64,000 bases of DNA from Falsibacillus albus (lineage in GTDB: Bacteria; Bacillota; Bacilli; Bacillales; DSM-25281), in the NCBI RefSeq assembly GCF_003668575.1, contig NZ_RCVZ01000001.1:62001-126000 (forward strand). The letters run 5' to 3'. Below, in pieces: positions 16,301 through 25,946 of the stretch. Each line of letters opens with the position of its first letter. The first letter of the stretch is position 1. The notes beneath the pieces were generated by a model, which saw nothing but the letters and a program-made list of their open reading frames with translations, did not search any database and was not told where the DNA came from. A program made the position numbers and the translations under genes.

Positions 16301-16449
16301 CGTTCAAACGATACAGGAAATATCGGAAAATACTAATTTACTTTCACTTAATGCAGCGATCGAAGCAGCGAGGGCTGGAGAGGCAGGGAAAGGATTCGCT
16401 GTCGTCGCATCTGAAGTGCGCAAGCTTGCTGAAAGGTCCGTCCTGCCAT
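16290..16449 (+). pseudogene. Chemotaxis receptor hairpin-tip remnant, inverted relative to its C-terminus
   Basis: The plus strand reads [20 protein letters not shown] continuing through [26 protein letters not shown], the most conserved segment of every bacterial MCP (the CheA/CheW contact tip), then hits TAG at 16447-16449. An in-frame TGA lies at 16284-16286. In an intact receptor this tip precedes the fragment at 16055-16300 on the same strand; here the two face opposite ways. An inverted repeat, GTTTGAA (16281-16287) and TTCAAAC (16303-16309), spans the junction. Confidence 0.85.
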
Positions 16450-16662
16450 AGCCAAGATCAGCAAAAACCGAAGCCTTCCTTCGATCGTTTTCATTTCCTC
16501 CCCATTTCTCCCCTTTTTATTTTGATAAAATACAAATTTTTCTTCATTTAATTATAAATGTAAATAAATGCTGGAATAATATAAGATTTTAGTAGACAAA
16601 TAGTACATGTGTCTTTACACTAGTAAAATGAAAGTAGAAATCAGCATTAATGGAGGAATTTT
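16450..16662. other. AT-rich intergenic region upstream of the PTS-type gene
   Basis: About 210 bp with no gene. A possible promoter, TAGACA then TACACT with 17 bp between, lies near 16593-16621, and GGAGG precedes the ATG at 16663. Nothing else is evident. Confidence 0.35.
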
Positions 16663-17679
16663 ATGAGAGCCTTTTTGACGCGAAAAGGAGTAAATATAAC
16701 GGCAAAAGCTTATTTGATAGATGCATTGAGCTACATGGCATTAGGATTGTTCAGTTCACTGATCATCGGCCTGATCATAAAAACAATGGGGGAGCAATTC
16801 GATTGGCCATTCTTTGTGGACATGGGAAAATTGGCAATGGGGTTGATGGGACCTGCAATTGGCGTTGCGATAGCGTATGGTTTAGGTGCGCCGCCGCTTG
16901 TCATCTTTGCAGCAGCCGTTACCGGGGCTGCTGGAGCGACATTGGGAGGTCCAGCAGGGAGCTATGTCGCTGCATTAATCTCGACGGAAATTGGTAAACT
17001 AATCAGCAAGGAGACGAAAATAGATATTATTGTGACACCACTGGTCACCATTTTTGCTGGGTATACGACTGCTTATTTCATAGGTCCGTTCATTGCCGAT
17101 TTCATGACGATGTTCGGAGGCTGGATTGAATGGGCAACGATGCAGAGGCCGATCATCATGGGGATGCTTGTTGCCCTATTGATGGGACTCGCATTGACTG
17201 CTCCGATATCGAGTGCTGCCATTGCATTTATGCTGGGCTTGAGCGGGATCGCTGCCGGGGCGGCAACAATCGGATGCAGTGCACAAATGGTAGGTTTTGC
17301 TGTGATCAGCTATAGAGAAAATAAAATGGGGGGGTTGCTGGCACAGGGGCTGGGGACATCCATGCTCCAGGTTCCCAATATTGTAAGGAATCCTCTGATC
17401 CTTATTCCCCCCACCGTTGCTGGAGTGCTGTTGGCTCCTTTTGGAACGACTTTGTTTCCGATGGAAAATAATCCTGCAGGTGCCGGGATGGGAACAAGCG
17501 GCTTTGTCGGTCAGATCATGACCTTTACAACGATGGGGTTCTCCGCCGATATTGCTGTGAAAGTTCTTTTATTGCATATTGTTGGACCTGCAGCAATCAG
17601 CCTGATACTATCTGAATATATGAGGAAGAAGGGCTGGATCAAAGCTGGCCAGATGAAGATAGAAACTGGAGGTAAATAA
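16663..17679 (+). CDS. PTS EIIC-like membrane protein (PTS_EIIC_2/PfoR family)
   Basis: A 338-residue polytopic membrane protein with about nine hydrophobic segments. Glycine-rich loops such as LMGPAIGVAIAYGLG, TGAAGATLGGPAGSYVAAL and NNPAGAGMGTSGFVGQ are typical of the PTS_EIIC_2 family, which includes the so-called toxin regulator PfoR. No EIIA or EIIB gene is nearby, so sugar phosphotransfer is uncertain; it may be a transporter using distant partners or a sensor. TGGAGG precedes the ATG. ytpP starts at the base after its stop, so they are probably co-transcribed, although the pairing is not part of the B. subtilis order I know. Confidence 0.75.
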   Translation: MRAFLTRKGVNITAKAYLIDALSYMALGLFSSLIIGLIIKTMGEQFDWPFFVDMGKLAMGLMGPAIGVAIAYGLGAPPLVIFAAAVTGAAGATLGGPAGSYVAALISTEIGKLISKETKIDIIVTPLVTIFAGYTTAYFIGPFIADFMTMFGGWIEWATMQRPIIMGMLVALLMGLALTAPISSAAIAFMLGLSGIAAGAATIGCSAQMVGFAVISYRENKMGGLLAQGLGTSMLQVPNIVRNPLILIPPTVAGVLLAPFGTTLFPMENNPAGAGMGTSGFVGQIMTFTTMGFSADIAVKVLLLHIVGPAAISLILSEYMRKKGWIKAGQMKIETGGK

Positions 17680-17991
17680 ATGGAATCTTTAAATAGCATC
17701 GATCAATTCAATGAAATGAAGAACAACGGAAAACATATCTTTATGTTTTCAGCAGACTGGTGTCCGGACTGTCGATTTGTCGATCCGTTCATGCCGGAGC
17801 TTGAGTCGGAATTTAATGACTATACGTTTGTATATGTTGATCGCGACCAATTCATTGATTTGTGCGCAGAGCTGTCCATTTTTGGGATTCCAAGTTTTGT
17901 TGCCACAAAGGATGGTGCAGAGCTTGGCAGGTTTGTCAGCAAAGATCGTAAAACAATGGAAGAGATTCAACAATTTATAAAGAAACTATAA
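17680..17991 (+). CDS. ytpP: Thioredoxin-like protein YtpP
   Basis: A 103-residue thioredoxin-fold protein with active site SADWCPDCRFVDP (Cys near residues 28 and 31) and the cis-proline segment IFGIPSFVA. The WCPDC motif differs from classical WCGPC, so redox potential and partners probably differ. It should act in the cytoplasm as a reductase or bacillithiol-linked redox protein, which is an inference. It starts directly after the EIIC-like gene's stop, with that gene's final GGAGG as ribosome binding site. Confidence 0.88.
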   Translation: MESLNSIDQFNEMKNNGKHIFMFSADWCPDCRFVDPFMPELESEFNDYTFVYVDRDQFIDLCAELSIFGIPSFVATKDGAELGRFVSKDRKTMEEIQQFIKKL

Positions 17992-18000
17992 GCCAATCAT

Positions 18001-18043
18001 AAAAAATCGATCCCTTCGTCTTTGAGATGGAGGGATTTTGTTG
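18001..18043 (+). terminator. Probable terminator after ytpP
   Basis: AAATCGATCCCT can pair with AGGGATTTTG around an imperfect loop, followed by a T-rich tail. It is weaker than the other terminators here. Confidence 0.55.
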
Positions 18044-18097
18044 TAGAATGGGAAATGGCAAAAACAAATGTCTCCTACTCTTGAAGGAGGGGTAACG

Positions 18098-18898
18098 ATG
18101 AAAATGGATAGTAAAAAAATGAAGCAGGAATTGCAAAAACGCCTGGATGGGCCACATCGATCATTTACATATGACCGGGATAAGGACTCATTAAGGGTCG
18201 AACAAACAGAAACGGGTAAAGGGGTTACGATTTCAATCCCGGGAATCGTTTCAAAATATAATGAGCAGCAAGGTAAGGCGATCGAAGAAGTTGTATACTA
18301 CGTAAATGAGGCTCTTGGGGTAATGGGAAGCGAAACGAGCATGGATGGAAAGGAAAAGCATATTTACCCTGTGATCCGATCGACTTCTTTCCCGCAGGAA
18401 TCATCAGAAGGAACGCCTTTTGTGACAGATGAACATACTGCAGAAACAAGAATTTATTATGCATTGGATTTAGGCACCACATATCGTCTGATAGATGAAG
18501 CTTTGCTTAGCAGCGAGGGATGGACGAAGGAACAAATACGGGAAACAGCCCTTTTCAACGTCCGATCATTATCTTCCAAGATGAAGAAAGATACGGTTGC
18601 GGGGAACGTGTTTTATTTTCTGAATACAAATGACGGCTATGATGCCAGCCGTATTCTAAATGATTCCTTTTTGGAGGATATGGCCGAAAAAATACAAGGT
18701 GAAATGACTTTGGCCGTCCCACATCAAGATGTCTTGATTATTGGCGATATCCGTAATGAGACAGGCTATGATGTGCTCGCGCAAATGGCCATGAGCTTTT
18801 TCAGCAACGGACATGTGCCGATCACAGCTTTGTCATTCTTGTATGAAAAAGGCGAACTTGAGCCTATTTTTATTCTTGGGAAAAATCGTAAAAAGTGA
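18098..18898 (+). CDS. ytpQ: DUF1444 (UPF0354) protein YtpQ
   Basis: The 266-residue protein matches the UPF0354/DUF1444 family, a soluble cytoplasmic protein conserved in Bacillales. Recognisable stretches are [20 protein letters not shown] near residues 27-46 and [20 protein letters not shown] near 206-225. Its role is unknown. ATG 18098 is preceded by AAGGAGGGG at good spacing; ATG at 18068 has no such site. ytpR starts 13 bp after its stop, and the pairing ytpQ-ytpR holds in other Bacillus. Confidence 0.85.
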   Translation: MKMDSKKMKQELQKRLDGPHRSFTYDRDKDSLRVEQTETGKGVTISIPGIVSKYNEQQGKAIEEVVYYVNEALGVMGSETSMDGKEKHIYPVIRSTSFPQESSEGTPFVTDEHTAETRIYYALDLGTTYRLIDEALLSSEGWTKEQIRETALFNVRSLSSKMKKDTVAGNVFYFLNTNDGYDASRILNDSFLEDMAEKIQGEMTLAVPHQDVLIIGDIRNETGYDVLAQMAMSFFSNGHVPITALSFLYEKGELEPIFILGKNRKK

Positions 18899-18911
18899 GG
18901 AGTTTATAATA

Positions 18912-19520
18912 ATGAATGTTTTTTATAATAAAGAGGGAATTGGCGATACATTAATCGTGGCATTGTGTGATGCCGACAAAGATCAGCACAGATTTGAAAG
19001 AAAAGGGGATGCTGCCAGGATATTCAATGGCGATACAAACGAAACCATTGGATATAACCTATTCAATGCTTCCACTTATATGAACATTGAAACAAGCGGT
19101 TCATTGGATCTGAATGAAGGTATTCTGAATTCTATCAATGCAGCCATCGCTAAGAATGGATTTGAAGAGAAATTGGAAGCTGATTTTTCGGCGAAATTCG
19201 TCGTTGGCTATGTAAAAGAAAAAGAGAAGCATCCGAATGCGGATAAATTAAGCATTTGTAAGGTGGATGTAGGCGAAGATGAACTGCAGATCGTGTGTGG
19301 TGCACCCAATATAGAGGCGGGCCAAAAAGTGGTGGTCGCAAAGGTTGGAGCGGTTATGCCGAGCGGAATGATCATCAAAGATGCAGAGCTGAGAGGGGTT
19401 CCATCCAGTGGGATGATTTGCTCCGCAAAAGAATTGGATCTTCCGGATGCACCACAGGAAAAAGGGATCTTAGTGCTTGATGCCGATAAATATGATGCAG
19501 GTGAACCATTTTTTTCCTGA
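18912..19520 (+). CDS. ytpR: tRNA-binding domain protein YtpR
   Basis: A 202-residue protein whose residues about 92-195 form an OB-fold tRNA-binding domain like those of PheT and Met[49 protein letters not shown] and the [19 protein letters not shown] motif. The N-terminal 90 residues are specific to YtpR. It may deliver or protect tRNA, or act in trans on a synthetase; no function is proven. ATG 18912 follows AGGAG and gives the B. subtilis length (201), whereas the longer frame runs back through ytpQ. Confidence 0.9.
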   Translation: MNVFYNKEGIGDTLIVALCDADKDQHRFERKGDAARIFNGDTNETIGYNLFNASTYMNIETSGSLDLNEGILNSINAAIAKNGFEEKLEADFSAKFVVGYVKEKEKHPNADKLSICKVDVGEDELQIVCGAPNIEAGQKVVVAKVGAVMPSGMIIKDAELRGVPSSGMICSAKELDLPDAPQEKGILVLDADKYDAGEPFFS

Positions 19521-19526
19521 TCTTTC

Positions 19527-19556
19527 AAAGCCGACTCTCTGAGTCGGCTTTTTTAT
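19527..19556 (+). terminator. Terminator after ytpR
   Basis: AAAGCCGACTC pairs with GAGTCGGCTTT around TCT, followed by a T-run: a compact strong terminator for the ytpQ-ytpR unit. Confidence 0.93.
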
Positions 19557-19836
19557 TTGTTTTCAAGACTCTGGATGCTTACCGTCCCCTTCCAAAAGTA
19601 AGAAAAATAGAAACTATAATTTACTAAAAAGTTAGGAAAAAAGCATGTTTGCCAGTTGGGCAATTGTATTCGCATAGTGGCCAAAAATGTCTGTTGGGCA
19701 TGTAAAACGATTTATACTTTTCCTTCATAATGGAGGCTGGTAAAAATGATTTTCTTCCCATACATTATTTAATCACTCGATATTTTAGCGGAAACTGTTA
19801 CAATAAGAGTTGATTCTATCAGAAAGAGTGATACAT
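19557..19836. other. Upstream region of sftA, with a short possible leader ORF
   Basis: 280 bp without a gene. At 19746-19772 an ATG after TGGAGG opens an 8-codon frame (MIFFPYII) ending TAA, well spaced for translation. A likely sftA promoter follows: TGTTACAAT near 19794-19802, an extended -10 (TGnTAnAAT). If transcription also starts upstream, the short ORF would lie in a leader. Confidence 0.35.
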
Positions 19837-22419
19837 ATGAGTTGGTTTAAAAAAATTTCTCGTCTGCTTAAATCAGAAGATGATATAGAAGAACAAGTAG
19901 AATTCACCGAAGAACTAGAACAGGAAGCGAACCAGCTGCCAGACCGAAATAACCGCCCGAAATCAAAGGGGAAAGAAATTGAAGCAAGGATGACATACCA
20001 GTATCCAAAGGGTGAGTTCAGGTTTCCGCTGATTCCGGATCAAGGAAATCGAAGGCCGCGTCCGGAAAGGAAGCAAACACATCAAGAGGAATCCGTAAAA
20101 CCGGTAAAAAAAGAAAAAAAAGTGATAAAACAAGAAGTAGAACCATCTTTGGAGAAAAAACCGCCAAAGAACAGCACAGTCCATCATCAAAAAAAACCAA
20201 AAACGGTCGAACCAAAAATAAATAGACCTTTCAGGCCGACAGAAATTCCATCCCCGATATATGGATTTAATAGGCCGAAGAGCACTGAAAAGGTAGAAAT
20301 TGAATTAAGAGGCATTAAAACCGTTTCAAGACGGATGAATGAAGAAATTTCAGCGGCCAAAGAAGCATTGGAAGAAAAGAAAATGGAAATATCTGAGCAA
20401 ACTGGCCCTGTTGATGAGAAGACAGCCATCGACGACTTCAATGATGAATACATGGATCCGATGAGAGAGCAAGAATTTGAAGCAGGACAAAATCACGATG
20501 ATATCGTCGTTGAAAAAAACCGAGATGAGGAAATTGCAGCGCAAGAGCCTGAAGAAGAACCAAAAGTCCAAAATCCTGCAGAATTCAATGACTTTCCCAT
20601 TCTTCAAGACGAAAAGATGGAGAATGTCCCTTCAAGAAAAGAAGATAATATCGGACAAGTTACAGAAGAAGTTGCAAGTGAAGAAAGTAAAATTTCAGGC
20701 GAGCAGGAAAATCAGAGTGAACCTGTCGAGAGAACCGCTCCTGAATATTCTGGAGAACTTCTTGAGGAAAATCCAGAACCTGGCCATCTTCAAGAGGAAG
20801 AAGGTGAAGCGGCAGAATCACCAGAGCCGAAGAAAAGCCGCTCTCATATTCCTTTTAACGTCATCATGCTAAAACAAGACCGAAACAGGGTACGGCAAGA
20901 AACGGTAAAAAAGACAGCCAATGAACCTGATCCCAAAAACGTCGAACCAGAAATGAATGCCGCCGGCCTGGATGATAATGTGGATCGAGAATTTGGATAT
21001 CAAAAACCGGCACTTCAATATTTAACACCGCCTGTCAAGGAAGAAAAAAATCAAACTTGGCTTTATGAACAAAGTGAATTGTTGAATCAAACGCTGGCAA
21101 ATTTCAATGTGCAGGCACAGGTGGTGAATGTCACACAAGGGCCCGCTGTCACAAGGTTTGAAGTCCAGCCGGCACCAGGTGTGAAAGTGAACAAAATCAC
21201 GAATCTTACAGATGATATCAAGCTTAGCTTGGCAGCCAAGGATATTCGGATGGAGGCCCCGATTCCTGGAAAGCATGCGATCGGAATAGAGGTCCCAAAC
21301 CATACAAGCAGACCGGTATTTATCAGTGAAATAATATCAAGCAGTGCATTCAGGGAGAGTGAATCCACTCTTACAGCTGCCCTTGGCCTGGATATATCCG
21401 GCAACCCTATCGTAACCGATTTGAAAAAGATGCCTCATGGATTGATAGCTGGAGCAACCGGATCTGGAAAAAGTGTTTGTATCAATTCAATTTTAGTAAG
21501 CTTACTGTATAAGGCAACTCCTGATGAATTAAAGCTGTTGTTAATCGATCCTAAAATGGTGGAGCTGGCGCCTTATAACCATATCCCGCACCTCGTCAGC
21601 CCTGTCATCACAGATGTGAAGGCAGCAACAGCCGCCTTGAAATGGGCAGTTGAGGAGATGGAACGGAGATATCAGCTATTCGCCCATACAGGTGTAAGGG
21701 ACATTAATCGATTCAACGAACTTGCACAGAAAAGCGGCAGGCTCAGTGATAAGCTTCCATATATGGTAATCGTCATAGACGAGCTGGCGGATTTAATGAT
21801 GATGTCGCCTGCAGATGTAGAAGAAGCGATTTGCCGCATCGCCCAAAAAGCCCGCGCTTGCGGAATCCATTTGATCATTGCAACCCAGCGTCCTTCAGTT
21901 GATGTCATAACAGGATTGATAAAGGCAAACGTACCGACACGCGTCGCCTTTTCTGTTTCCTCCCAGGTCGATTCAAGAACCATTATTGATATCAGCGGAG
22001 CAGAAAGGCTTCTTGGAAAAGGGGATATGCTGTTTCTTGAAAATGGCTCATCCAAGCCTGTCAGGCTGCAAGGGACGTTTGTATCCGATGATGAGATCGA
22101 TAAAATCGTCGAACATGTCAGGAATGAACGAGAGCCGAATTATTTGTTTGAACAAGAGGAATTACTTAAGAAAGCTCAAGTTCAGGAAGAAGAAGATGAA
22201 TTATTCTTTGAGGCGTGTGAATTTGTCGTCGATCAAGGAGGAGCATCCACTTCAGCTTTACAAAGAAGATTCCATATCGGATACAATCGTGCAGCCAGAC
22301 TGATTGAAATGATGGAAAGGCAAGGCATCGTTTCTGAATCTAGAGGTTCACGCCCGCGTGATGTCCTGATTTCAGAAGGGGAGTTGGAATCCATACAGGA
22401 TACTAGTCCTAACGTTTAG
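19837..22419 (+). CDS. sftA: DNA translocase SftA (FtsK/SpoIIIE family, soluble)
   Basis: An 860-residue FtsK-family motor. Unlike SpoIIIE it has no N-terminal membrane helices; residues about 1-390 are a charged, probably disordered linker rich in Glu, Lys and Pro. The motor has Walker A GATGSGKSV (about 537) and Walker B MVIVIDELADLMM (about 643), with IATQRPSVDVITG after it. A winged-helix gamma domain (about 785-845, ALQRRFHIGYNRAARLIEMM) should read SRS/KOPS-type sequences. In B. subtilis SftA (952 aa) clears chromosome ends from the septum. ATG 19837 (MSWFKK) matches the known N-terminus; an upstream in-frame start at 19810 is less likely. Confidence 0.93.
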   Translation: MSWFKKISRLLKSEDDIEEQVEFTEELEQEANQLPDRNNRPKSKGKEIEARMTYQYPKGEFRFPLIPDQGNRRPRPERKQTHQEESVKPVKKEKKVIKQEVEPSLEKKPPKNSTVHHQKKPKTVEPKINRPFRPTEIPSPIYGFNRPKSTEKVEIELRGIKTVSRRMNEEISAAKEALEEKKMEISEQTGPVDEKTAIDDFNDEYMDPMREQEFEAGQNHDDIVVEKNRDEEIAAQEPEEEPKVQNPAEFNDFPILQDEKMENVPSRKEDNIGQVTEEVASEESKISGEQENQSEPVERTAPEYSGELLEENPEPGHLQEEEGEAAESPEPKKSRSHIPFNVIMLKQDRNRVRQETVKKTANEPDPKNVEPEMNAAGLDDNVDREFGYQKPALQYLTPPVKEEKNQTWLYEQSELLNQTLANFNVQAQVVNVTQGPAVTRFEVQPAPGVKVNKITNLTDDIKLSLAAKDIRMEAPIPGKHAIGIEVPNHTSRPVFISEIISSSAFRESESTLTAALGLDISGNPIVTDLKKMPHGLIAGATGSGKSVCINSILVSLLYKATPDELKLLLIDPKMVELAPYNHIPHLVSPVITDVKAATAALKWAVEEMERRYQLFAHTGVRDINRFNELAQKSGRLSDKLPYMVIVIDELADLMMMSPADVEEAICRIAQKARACGIHLIIATQRPSVDVITGLIKANVPTRVAFSVSSQVDSRTIIDISGAERLLGKGDMLFLENGSSKPVRLQGTFVSDDEIDKIVEHVRNEREPNYLFEQEELLKKAQVQEEEDELFFEACEFVVDQGGASTSALQRRFHIGYNRAARLIEMMERQGIVSESRGSRPRDVLISEGELESIQDTSPNV

Positions 22420-22517
22420 AACATGGTATTCTTTATTTATGTCTAAACATACTAATCGTAAATAGGTTCTTTTCGGCCTATCGAAAAGGACTAAGTGACT
22501 TTTTAAGGAGCTTTGAG

Positions 22518-23633
22518 ATGAAAGAAATTGAATTAAAACTTCAAGGTAAAATAAATCGATTGACAAATCAAACATTCAAGTTTGACGAAAGAGTGAAAGA
22601 AGGCTGGTTTTCCGCCGTATATTTTTTAAAAACGCGGGAAATCACCCGGAAATTTAAACCGGAATGCCACGTTACATTGCAATTCTTTCAGAAACAGCAT
22701 GCGGTTCTGTGCGGTACAGATGAAGTCATTGCGCTATTAAAAACCTTTGCGGACAATCCTGAAGACTTGGAAATTCATTCATTGAAGGATGGGGATAAAG
22801 TGAGCCCATTTGAAACGGTGTTGACCATTTCCGGAAGGTATCAGGATTTCGGCTATCTAGAAGGCATCATTGATGGAGTATTGGCGAGAAGAACATCCGT
22901 ATCGACAAACGTGTACAATGTCGTAAAGGCCGCTGGCATTTCCGGTACTCAAAAACCTGTTATTTTCATGGGCGACCGTGATGACCATTTTACCCAGCAG
23001 GCTGGGGATGGGTATGCTGCCTACATCGGCGGGGCTACAGCCCAAGCTACCCATGCCATGAATGAATGGTGGGGAAAAAAAGGCATGGGGACTATGCCTC
23101 ATGCGCTTATCCAGTTGTTCAATGGCGATATCGTAGAAGCGACGAAAGCTTATAAGGAAACATTTCCTGAAGATGAATTGATTGCATTGGTCGATTACAA
23201 TAATGATGCCATTTCTGACTCCTTAAAGGTGGCTCGCGAGTTCGGAGATGAACTCAAAGGTGTCCGTGTGGATACGTCACGAACGATGATTGATAAATAT
23301 TTTCTGCGCAATCAACATCTGCTCGGGACATTCGATCCCCGTGGAGTCAATTCCGAGTTGATCTTCGCCCTGCGCAAGGCCTTGGATGATGAAGGCTATA
23401 ATCATGTGAAAATAGTAGTTTCAGGCGGTTTTAACGAAGAGAGGATCGAAGAATTCGAAAGGAATGGCGTCCCGGTGGATATGTATGGAGTAGGGAGCAG
23501 CCTGTTGAAAATAAATATCGGATTCACCGGAGATAATGTCATGCTTGATGGAAAGCCCCAAGCAAAGGCTGGAAGAAAGTTAAGGCCAAATCCTCGGTTG
23601 GAAAAATTGGATTGGGATTCCTATGAATTATGA
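22518..23633 (+). CDS. Nicotinate phosphoribosyltransferase (short form)
   Basis: A 371-residue NAPRTase/QPRTase-family enzyme converting nicotinate and PRPP to nicotinate mononucleotide in NAD salvage. The motif GTMPHALIQLF near residues 193-203, around the family's conserved His, the substrate loop RRTSVSTNVYNVV (about 129), VDYNNDAISDSL, and the phosphate-binding VSGGFNEERI (about 305) and YGVGSSL (about 325) are visible. It is shorter than PncB (about 490 aa), as in the clade found in several Bacilli. AAGGAGC gives the start. The next gene begins inside its last 11 bases. Confidence 0.87.
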   Translation: MKEIELKLQGKINRLTNQTFKFDERVKEGWFSAVYFLKTREITRKFKPECHVTLQFFQKQHAVLCGTDEVIALLKTFADNPEDLEIHSLKDGDKVSPFETVLTISGRYQDFGYLEGIIDGVLARRTSVSTNVYNVVKAAGISGTQKPVIFMGDRDDHFTQQAGDGYAAYIGGATAQATHAMNEWWGKKGMGTMPHALIQLFNGDIVEATKAYKETFPEDELIALVDYNNDAISDSLKVAREFGDELKGVRVDTSRTMIDKYFLRNQHLLGTFDPRGVNSELIFALRKALDDEGYNHVKIVVSGGFNEERIEEFERNGVPVDMYGVGSSLLKINIGFTGDNVMLDGKPQAKAGRKLRPNPRLEKLDWDSYEL

Positions 23634-24288
23634 GGAAGGCGCACCGCTAGATTTTAGCCGGTTCAGAGAAAAGAAACAGAATATTGCAGAAGATAAAACC
23701 TGGAGTATTTATTTGAACGCGATTCAATATGCTGAGAGGAAGGTCAACATACGGGAGAAGGTGCGAGGCAAGCATATCTTCAGCCAATTAGTGGATAAGG
23801 GCGCGGATGAAATTATCGGTGGACTTGAAGAGGCTTTCTTCGAATGGTTCTTATTCGATTATAAAACAATCAGCGGAAAAACGATCTTTCATACATTTAT
23901 GAATCATACGCATCAAGAATGGACAGAGCCCGAACGGATTCAAGGGGCTCTCTTTTTAACTGCTGCATTGGAGCCGGTTGAAATTACCGATGTCCTTTCT
24001 CCTAATCAATTTGAGGTGATGCCGGTGCTCGGCAAGGGCAGTTCATCACTGGTCATTTCAAAAGAACCATTGGATATTTGCGTGGGATATGCATTCCTAA
24101 GGAAAATTCCATTAATTACGACAGATATGTTAATCGGAAGTGTTTTTGTGGTAAAGGAGTGGAGGGTTATCGAAAAGCTCCTTGCTGATTATAAAGATGC
24201 AGAAAAACGGGGCAAAAAAATGACCTGGCGTGCTTTCCTGAAGGAAAATAGTATGAAATATGCATTTTGTCCGGAGAGCTCTTTGTAA
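23623..24288 (+). CDS. Unknown protein overlapping the nicotinate phosphoribosyltransferase gene
   Basis: A 221-residue soluble protein, not recognised. It starts MNYEEGAPLDFSRF inside the 3' end of the NAPRTase gene (11-bp overlap), so translation is likely coupled. It has no signal peptide or membrane segment. Residues about 60-85 (GGLEEAFFEWFLFDYKTISG) are acidic-aromatic. About 130-160 holds LSPNQFEVMPVLGKGSSSLV, and the C-terminus is basic and helical (LADYKDAEKRGKKMTWRAFL). It may work in NAD metabolism with its neighbour, but that rests on position only. Confidence 0.7.
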   Translation: MNYEEGAPLDFSRFREKKQNIAEDKTWSIYLNAIQYAERKVNIREKVRGKHIFSQLVDKGADEIIGGLEEAFFEWFLFDYKTISGKTIFHTFMNHTHQEWTEPERIQGALFLTAALEPVEITDVLSPNQFEVMPVLGKGSSSLVISKEPLDICVGYAFLRKIPLITTDMLIGSVFVVKEWRVIEKLLADYKDAEKRGKKMTWRAFLKENSMKYAFCPESSL

Positions 24289-24290
24289 AA

Positions 24291-24319
24291 TAGTCATGGT
24301 GATTAAAAAGTGTTATAAT
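24291..24319 (+). promoter_or_regulatory. Candidate SigA promoter for murC
   Basis: TAGTCA at 24291-24296 and TATAAT at 24314-24319 are separated by 17 bp. It lies right after the unknown gene's stop and about 200 bp before murC, leaving a long leader in which I found no riboswitch or terminator. Confidence 0.5.
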
Positions 24320-24520
24320 TGTTCAATATGAATTTCTGCTGGAGCAATGTCCAGTAGTAATCCATAAAAATTATGAGTTTTCATTTACTAAAACAAATTA
24401 TTTAAGCTGAATTCAGATTGACTAACTACAATCTGGAATTTGAAATTGATATGGACCATGGCAAACAAAAGATTGATTTCATATACTGCTTACAGATAGA
24501 CGAATGTTGGAGGTTCTATT

Positions 24521-25837
24521 ATGACTTTATACCATTTCGTAGGCATTAAGGGTTCTGGAATGAGCGCATTAGCCCAGGTTCTTCACGATATGAACTACCG
24601 TGTTCAAGGATCTGATGTAGAGAAATATTTTTTTACGCAGCAGGCTTTGGAGGATTCGGGTATCGAGATCCTGCCTTTTCAGCGTGAAAATATTCAACCG
24701 GGAATGACGGTTATTGCCGGTAATGCATTCCCTGACACTCATGAAGAAATCCAAGAAGCTATGAAGCTTGGTTTACCAGTCGTGCGCTACCATAAATTTT
24801 TAGGCGACTTTATGCAAAAGTTCACAAGTATCGCGGTAACAGGTGCACATGGCAAAACATCGACTACAGGGTTGCTGGCCCATGTAATCAAAGGCGCTAA
24901 GCCAACTTCATTCCTCATCGGGGATGGGACCGGCAAAGGCCAGCAGGACGCGGAATATTTTGTTTTTGAAGCATGTGAATATAGAAGGCATTTCCTTTCT
25001 TATTTTCCTGACTATGCGATCATGACGAATATTGATTTTGATCATCCTGACTATTTTGCAAACGTGGATGATGTATTCTCTGCTTTTCAGGAAATGGCGC
25101 TTCAGGTGAAGAAAGGAATATTTGCCTGCGGAGATGATGAACAGCTACAGAAAATCCAGGCGAAAGTACCTGTCCTTTTTTATGGGTTCGGTGAAGAAAA
25201 TGATTTTCAGGCAAGGAATGTAAACAAAAGTGAAAAAGGAACATCATTCGATGTGTTTGTGCGAAATACATTCTATGCAAGCTTCAGCATCCCTACTTAT
25301 GGAGACCACAATGTATTGAATGCATTATCCGTCATTGCCGTCTGCCATTATGAAGAAATTGATGCAGAAGCTGTTCAAGAACAGCTCAGTACTTTTTCGG
25401 GTGTAAAGAGAAGATTTACAGAAAAGTTCATCGGCGATCAAGTGATCATCGACGATTATGCACATCATCCAACGGAAATTAAAGCAACCATCGATTCGGC
25501 AAGGCAGAAATATCCTGACAAAGATTTGGTTGCCGTATTCCAGCCGCATACCTTTACAAGGACTCAAACCTTCTTGACGGACTTTGCCAAAAGTTTATGT
25601 GAAGCGGATCATGTATTTTTGTGCGATATTTTTGGTTCTGCCCGTGAAAACCATGGAAAGCTCTCTATACAGGACTTGAGGGAAAAAGTGGAAGGTGCCC
25701 ATCTGATCAATGAAAATGATACATCCCCATTGCTCGCATATGACAACAGTGTCATCATCTTTATGGGTGCCGGAGACATCCAAAAGTTCCAAGCTGCCTA
25801 CGAAGAATTGAAGAGAGATCATGTAAAAGGCGCATGA
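24521..25837 (+). CDS. murC: UDP-N-acetylmuramate--L-alanine ligase MurC
   Basis: The 438-residue protein adds the first amino acid, L-alanine, to UDP-MurNAc in the cytoplasmic stage of peptidoglycan synthesis. It has the N-terminal UDP-binding [11 protein letters not shown], the ATP P-loop [12 protein letters not shown] (residues about 107-118), [22 protein letters not shown] (about 153-175), and the C-terminal domain with [10 protein letters not shown]. Length is normal. TTGGAGG precedes the ATG. In B. subtilis murC is also downstream of sftA and ytpR. Confidence 0.96.
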   Translation: MTLYHFVGIKGSGMSALAQVLHDMNYRVQGSDVEKYFFTQQALEDSGIEILPFQRENIQPGMTVIAGNAFPDTHEEIQEAMKLGLPVVRYHKFLGDFMQKFTSIAVTGAHGKTSTTGLLAHVIKGAKPTSFLIGDGTGKGQQDAEYFVFEACEYRRHFLSYFPDYAIMTNIDFDHPDYFANVDDVFSAFQEMALQVKKGIFACGDDEQLQKIQAKVPVLFYGFGEENDFQARNVNKSEKGTSFDVFVRNTFYASFSIPTYGDHNVLNALSVIAVCHYEEIDAEAVQEQLSTFSGVKRRFTEKFIGDQVIIDDYAHHPTEIKATIDSARQKYPDKDLVAVFQPHTFTRTQTFLTDFAKSLCEADHVFLCDIFGSARENHGKLSIQDLREKVEGAHLINENDTSPLLAYDNSVIIFMGAGDIQKFQAAYEELKRDHVKGA

Positions 25838-25856
25838 ATTACATTTTTAGCAATTG

Positions 25857-25885
25857 AAGGACCCGGATTTCCGGGTCCTTTTTTA
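25857..25885 (+). terminator. Terminator after murC
   Basis: AAGGACCCGG pairs with CCGGGTCCTT around ATTT, with T6. Confidence 0.93.
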
Positions 25886-25946
25886 AGTTCACCCATTTGC
25901 TGGGTCTCTTTGCAGCTAAAATGAAAGGCAGTGTTGAAATATAGCC

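Noticed and set aside
15392-17679. Prophage or genomic island
   Set aside because: The interval has no integrase, phage gene, tRNA or direct-repeat attachment sites.
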